Of a DNA stretch of 64,000 nucleotides, positions 62,118-64,000 are shown piece after piece (position 1 is the stretch's first letter; each line of letters starts with the position of its first letter). The notes below the pieces were generated by a model. The model made no database searches and was not told where the DNA came from. It saw nothing but the letters and a program-made list of their open reading frames with translations. The stretch spans positions 1,984,001 to 2,048,000 of the forward strand of contig NZ_AP024646.1 in the NCBI RefSeq assembly GCF_019977235.1. Direction: 5' to 3'. Made by a program: the position numbers and the translations under genes. This stretch comes from Arthrobacter sp. StoSoilB5 (GTDB taxonomy: Bacteria > Actinomycetota > Actinomycetes > Actinomycetales > Micrococcaceae).

Positions 62118-63341
62118 ATGTCGGCCGTTGAGGTCTTGGAGCCGACAGATAAGGAAGCGATTCGGAAGGTGGTCATGGGCGTTGCCCAGGCCCCCTCGGT
62201 TGAAGCGGCAGACACATTTCGTGGGTGGCTTGAGAAAATCAGTGTCCAGGGTGTGCGAGCCTTCGGTCAACAGGAGATCTTTGAGTTATCTCGGGGACTC
62301 ACAATAATCTATGCCCAGAATGGCTCGGGAAAGACCAGCCTCGTCGACGCCATCGAACTGCTTTCAACTGGGCGGACAACCCGGGCGGCGCAATATCCTC
62401 AGTTAGAGTCAGAAATGAGGGACGACCTTCACGTTCAGCATGCAACTCTAGATGGTGAACCATGCGCACCAGACGCCAAAGTCAGCGCCGTCTGGAGAAT
62501 TGCGAGAGGAACGGCGACGATCAACTCGGAGTGGTCGCGAACTTGGGGCAAAGCCGCGGAAAACGCGCCGCCCGTGCACCTGATTGCCCGCAGGAGGCTT
62601 CGCGAAGTTATTGCTCTCAAGGGCCCGGACCGAGCATCTCGATTGGGAGATGCCCTTGGGCTTAGCGCAATTATAGAGGAGTGGACAATTGCCCAGAATC
62701 GGCTCAGCGATGAGGCTAAGAGGCTTGAGCTAGCACCGGTACTGCCACAAGAGTTCGAACACGATGTAGTTCGTCTGATGGCGGCAACACCTGGCGACGC
62801 ATCGGAATCGTTTCTTGAGGCTCTCATAGTGCAAGATGCCCAATCGGTGCTCGACTCGGAGCCGGACGGCAACGCTCCAGCGGAAGGTCCTTGGGACGTG
62901 ACTCTGGGCCGGACGGTGTCACCGCTTCCGAAGGTTCCCCCAACCTTCGCTTTGGAAGAAATAATCAAAAGCTCTGAGGACTTGGTGGAGCCGCCTCCCC
63001 AGGCCACTAGGGCCGTCATCGGTACCCAATTAGTGGACCTGTTCCAAGCATTTCTTGCCACCGCAGAGCCGAACAAGTTGTGCCCTGCTTGTGAGGACGG
63101 AACGGTCAGCTCAGAACGGCTAAGCCACCTTGAAAGCCTGCTGCACGATGTAACTGAACTCCGGCGATACCAAGCTGCTCAAAAAGCCGTTCATTCGAGG
63201 GCAACGGCCCTGCTGGATGCGTTACCAATCGAAGGTTTGCGCTGGTCCATCCCTCTAGTCTCACCTCAGATGTTGGATGAGCCTGCCGCTTCCGAGAAAG
63301 GTGTCGGTGACGGTCGAAAATTGAGCCATTGTGACGGTTGA
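62118..63341 (+). pseudogene. SMC/Rad50-like AAA ATPase, truncated by an IS21-type insertion
   Basis: From ATG 62118 (alternative TTG 62082) the protein starts with an AAA_23-type ATP-binding head: GWLEKISVQGVRAFGQQEIF and the Walker A AQNGSGKTS (residues 66-74), then helical text and a CPAC motif (NKLCPACEDGTVSSERL) like half of a zinc hook at the tip of a coiled coil. Native sequence ends near 63301, where the IS21-type end begins; the remaining codons (GDGRKLSHCDG, stop 63339-63341) come from the insertion. The C-terminal half with Walker B and signature is missing, so ATPase function is lost unless reconstituted elsewhere. Such ATPases occur in DNA repair and in many phage-defence systems. 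Confidence 0.72.
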
Positions 63342-63352
63342 AAACTGAGCCA
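63307..63352. repeat. Paired 22-bp repeats at the IS21 left end
   Basis: Two copies beginning GTGACGGT (63307-63328 and 63331-63352) differ at two positions and are spaced by 24 bases. Such multiple end repeats are binding sites for IS21 transposases. Confidence 0.8.
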
Positions 63353-63374
63353 CTCGTTCCAAACGATTGGGTGG

Positions 63375-64000
63375 GTGATCACTGTGGAGGACTGGGCGCT
63401 TATTCGGCGGTTGCATCTTGCCGAGGGTGAGTCGATGAGATCGATAGCCGCAAGGCTGGGTATCTCGAGGAATACGGTGGCCAAGGCCGTCAGCGCCGAA
63501 GGGCCGCCGGTGTATGTGCGCGCGCCGCAGGATTCCGGGCTCAAGGCAGTCGAGCCGGCTATCCGGGCGTTGTTGAAAGAGAATCCGCGGATGCCGGCCA
63601 CGGTAGTGGCGGAGCGGGTGGGCTGGACCGGGTCACCGGCCTGGTTCAGGGAAAATGTGGCCAGGATCCGGCCGGAGTATGCACCACCGGATCCCGCGGA
63701 TCGGATCAGTTACGAGCCGGGCGAGCAGGCCCAGTGCGACTTGTGGTTCCCGGAGGCGCGGATCCCGGTCGGGTCCGGGAAGCCGAAAGTCCTGCCGGTG
63801 CTGGTGATGGTGTCTTCGTATTCGCGGTTCATCATGGCGCGGATGATTCCCTCCCGCACGACCGGGGATCTGCTCGCGGGCATGTGGGAACTCCTTGGTG
63901 GGTTGGGCGCTGTTCCGCGGCGGCTGATCTGGGATAACGAGACAGGCATCGGTCGCCGGAACAGCTTCGCGGCCGGGGTCGCGGCGTTCGCCGGAGTCCT
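63375..64000 (+). CDS. istA: IS21-family transposase IstA, N-terminal part (runs off right edge)
   Basis: 208 codons are visible from GTG 63375 (GTG 63384 also in frame). The N-terminus VEDWALIRRLHLAEGESMRS followed by IAARLGISRNTVAKAV is the family HTH. Then come RISYEPGEQAQCDLWFPEAR with the first catalytic D of the rve/DDE domain, and later RRLIWDNETGIG with the second D. The third acidic residue is beyond the edge. No frame break so far, so it may be active. It works with IstB, expected downstream. Confidence 0.9.
   Translation, partial: MITVEDWALIRRLHLAEGESMRSIAARLGISRNTVAKAVSAEGPPVYVRAPQDSGLKAVEPAIRALLKENPRMPATVVAERVGWTGSPAWFRENVARIRPEYAPPDPADRISYEPGEQAQCDLWFPEARIPVGSGKPKVLPVLVMVSSYSRFIMARMIPSRTTGDLLAGMWELLGGLGAVPRRLIWDNETGIGRRNSFAAGVAAFAGV

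Larger units (their letters stand above)
47628..64000 (+). mobile_element. Integrative (probably conjugative) element inserted at tRNA-Leu, left part
   Basis: Evidence: a tyrosine recombinase directly beside the tRNA 3' end, an excisionase-like HTH gene next to it, a run of accessory genes unlike the housekeeping block to the left, and a gene group at 59-62 kb (sigma-like factor, membrane protein, transglycosylase/NlpC-P60 hydrolase) of the sort used in Gram-positive conjugation. The right attachment site, relaxase and transfer ATPase are not in the window, so the element must extend further right if intact. Left limit is set at the tRNA. Confidence 0.75.
63302..64000 (+). mobile_element. IS21-family insertion sequence, left part
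   Basis: Begins with TGTCGGTGACGGTCG at 63302, a typical IS21 left end, followed by paired internal repeats and an istA gene. The right end and istB are outside the window. It interrupts the ATPase gene. Confidence 0.85.

Noticed and set aside
63307..63352. Short repeats resembling the start of a CRISPR array
   Set aside because: Only two copies with a two-base gap; they are the internal repeats of an IS21 end. No CRISPR array was seen anywhere in the window.

Overview
The window is about 64 kb of high-GC actinobacterial DNA, most likely from an Arthrobacter-type member of the Micrococcaceae. This is an inference, supported by the GC-rich third codon positions, the many GTG and TTG starts, short start/stop overlaps (ATGA, GTGA, TGATG), an ANTAR response regulator beside pyruvate kinase, and a PnuC-type transporter gene leading the riboflavin operon.

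Left part (1-15.1 kb) is accessory. It opens with a serine beta-lactamase/esterase-like gene running off the left edge and the scar of a decayed ABC-2 exporter operon. An IS110-family element with long non-coding ends follows. Then comes a tightly overlapping catabolic operon: ornithine cyclodeaminase-like enzyme, branched-chain-amino-acid-type ABC importer (LivJ-G-F-H-M type), M20 peptidase, glutamine-synthetase-like ligase, FluG-type amidohydrolase, M20D amidohydrolase and an RpiR-type regulator. Together these suggest uptake and breakdown of an unidentified N-acylated or amine-containing nitrogen compound. A TTG-initiated, sortase-anchored surface protein (15971-18559) follows a 0.9 kb stretch with no convincing gene.

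Middle part (18.8-47.4 kb) is conserved housekeeping: a PD-(D/E)XK nuclease-like protein, def-fmt-rsmB-rpe, an FMN riboswitch with ribM-ribD-ribE-ribB-ribA-ribH, hisE-hisG-hisF, a TIGR03085-type protein on the minus strand, hisI-trpE-(Trp-associated membrane protein)-(HGxxPAAW protein)-trpC-trpB-trpA-lgt, gltB-gltD, pyk and, on the minus strand, the ANTAR regulator pdtaR. Strong hairpins separate convergent units at about 30.68 kb and 46.7-46.8 kb.

Right part (47.6 kb to the end) is an integrated mobile element entering at tRNA-Leu(CAA). It has a tyrosine recombinase right beside the tRNA and an excisionase-like HTH gene. Its cargo is: (i) a pair made of an AlbA_2/Schlafen-domain protein and a 1178-residue TPR protein with a C-terminal PIN-like nuclease domain, a candidate defence pair; (ii) a four-gene overlapping module of an IrrE-like metalloprotease, a seven-helix membrane protein of MAB_1171c type, an EspR/XRE-like regulator and an alpha/beta hydrolase; (iii) a second EspR-like regulator and two ArsR-like winged-helix genes that overlap their neighbours tail to tail; (iv) a sigma-70-like factor followed by a membrane protein and a bifunctional transglycosylase/NlpC-P60 cell-wall hydrolase, likely conjugation functions; (v) a Rad50/SMC-like AAA ATPase cut by an IS21-family element that runs off the right edge. 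The right attachment site is outside the window. Items (i) to (iii) are the best candidates for something not yet described.
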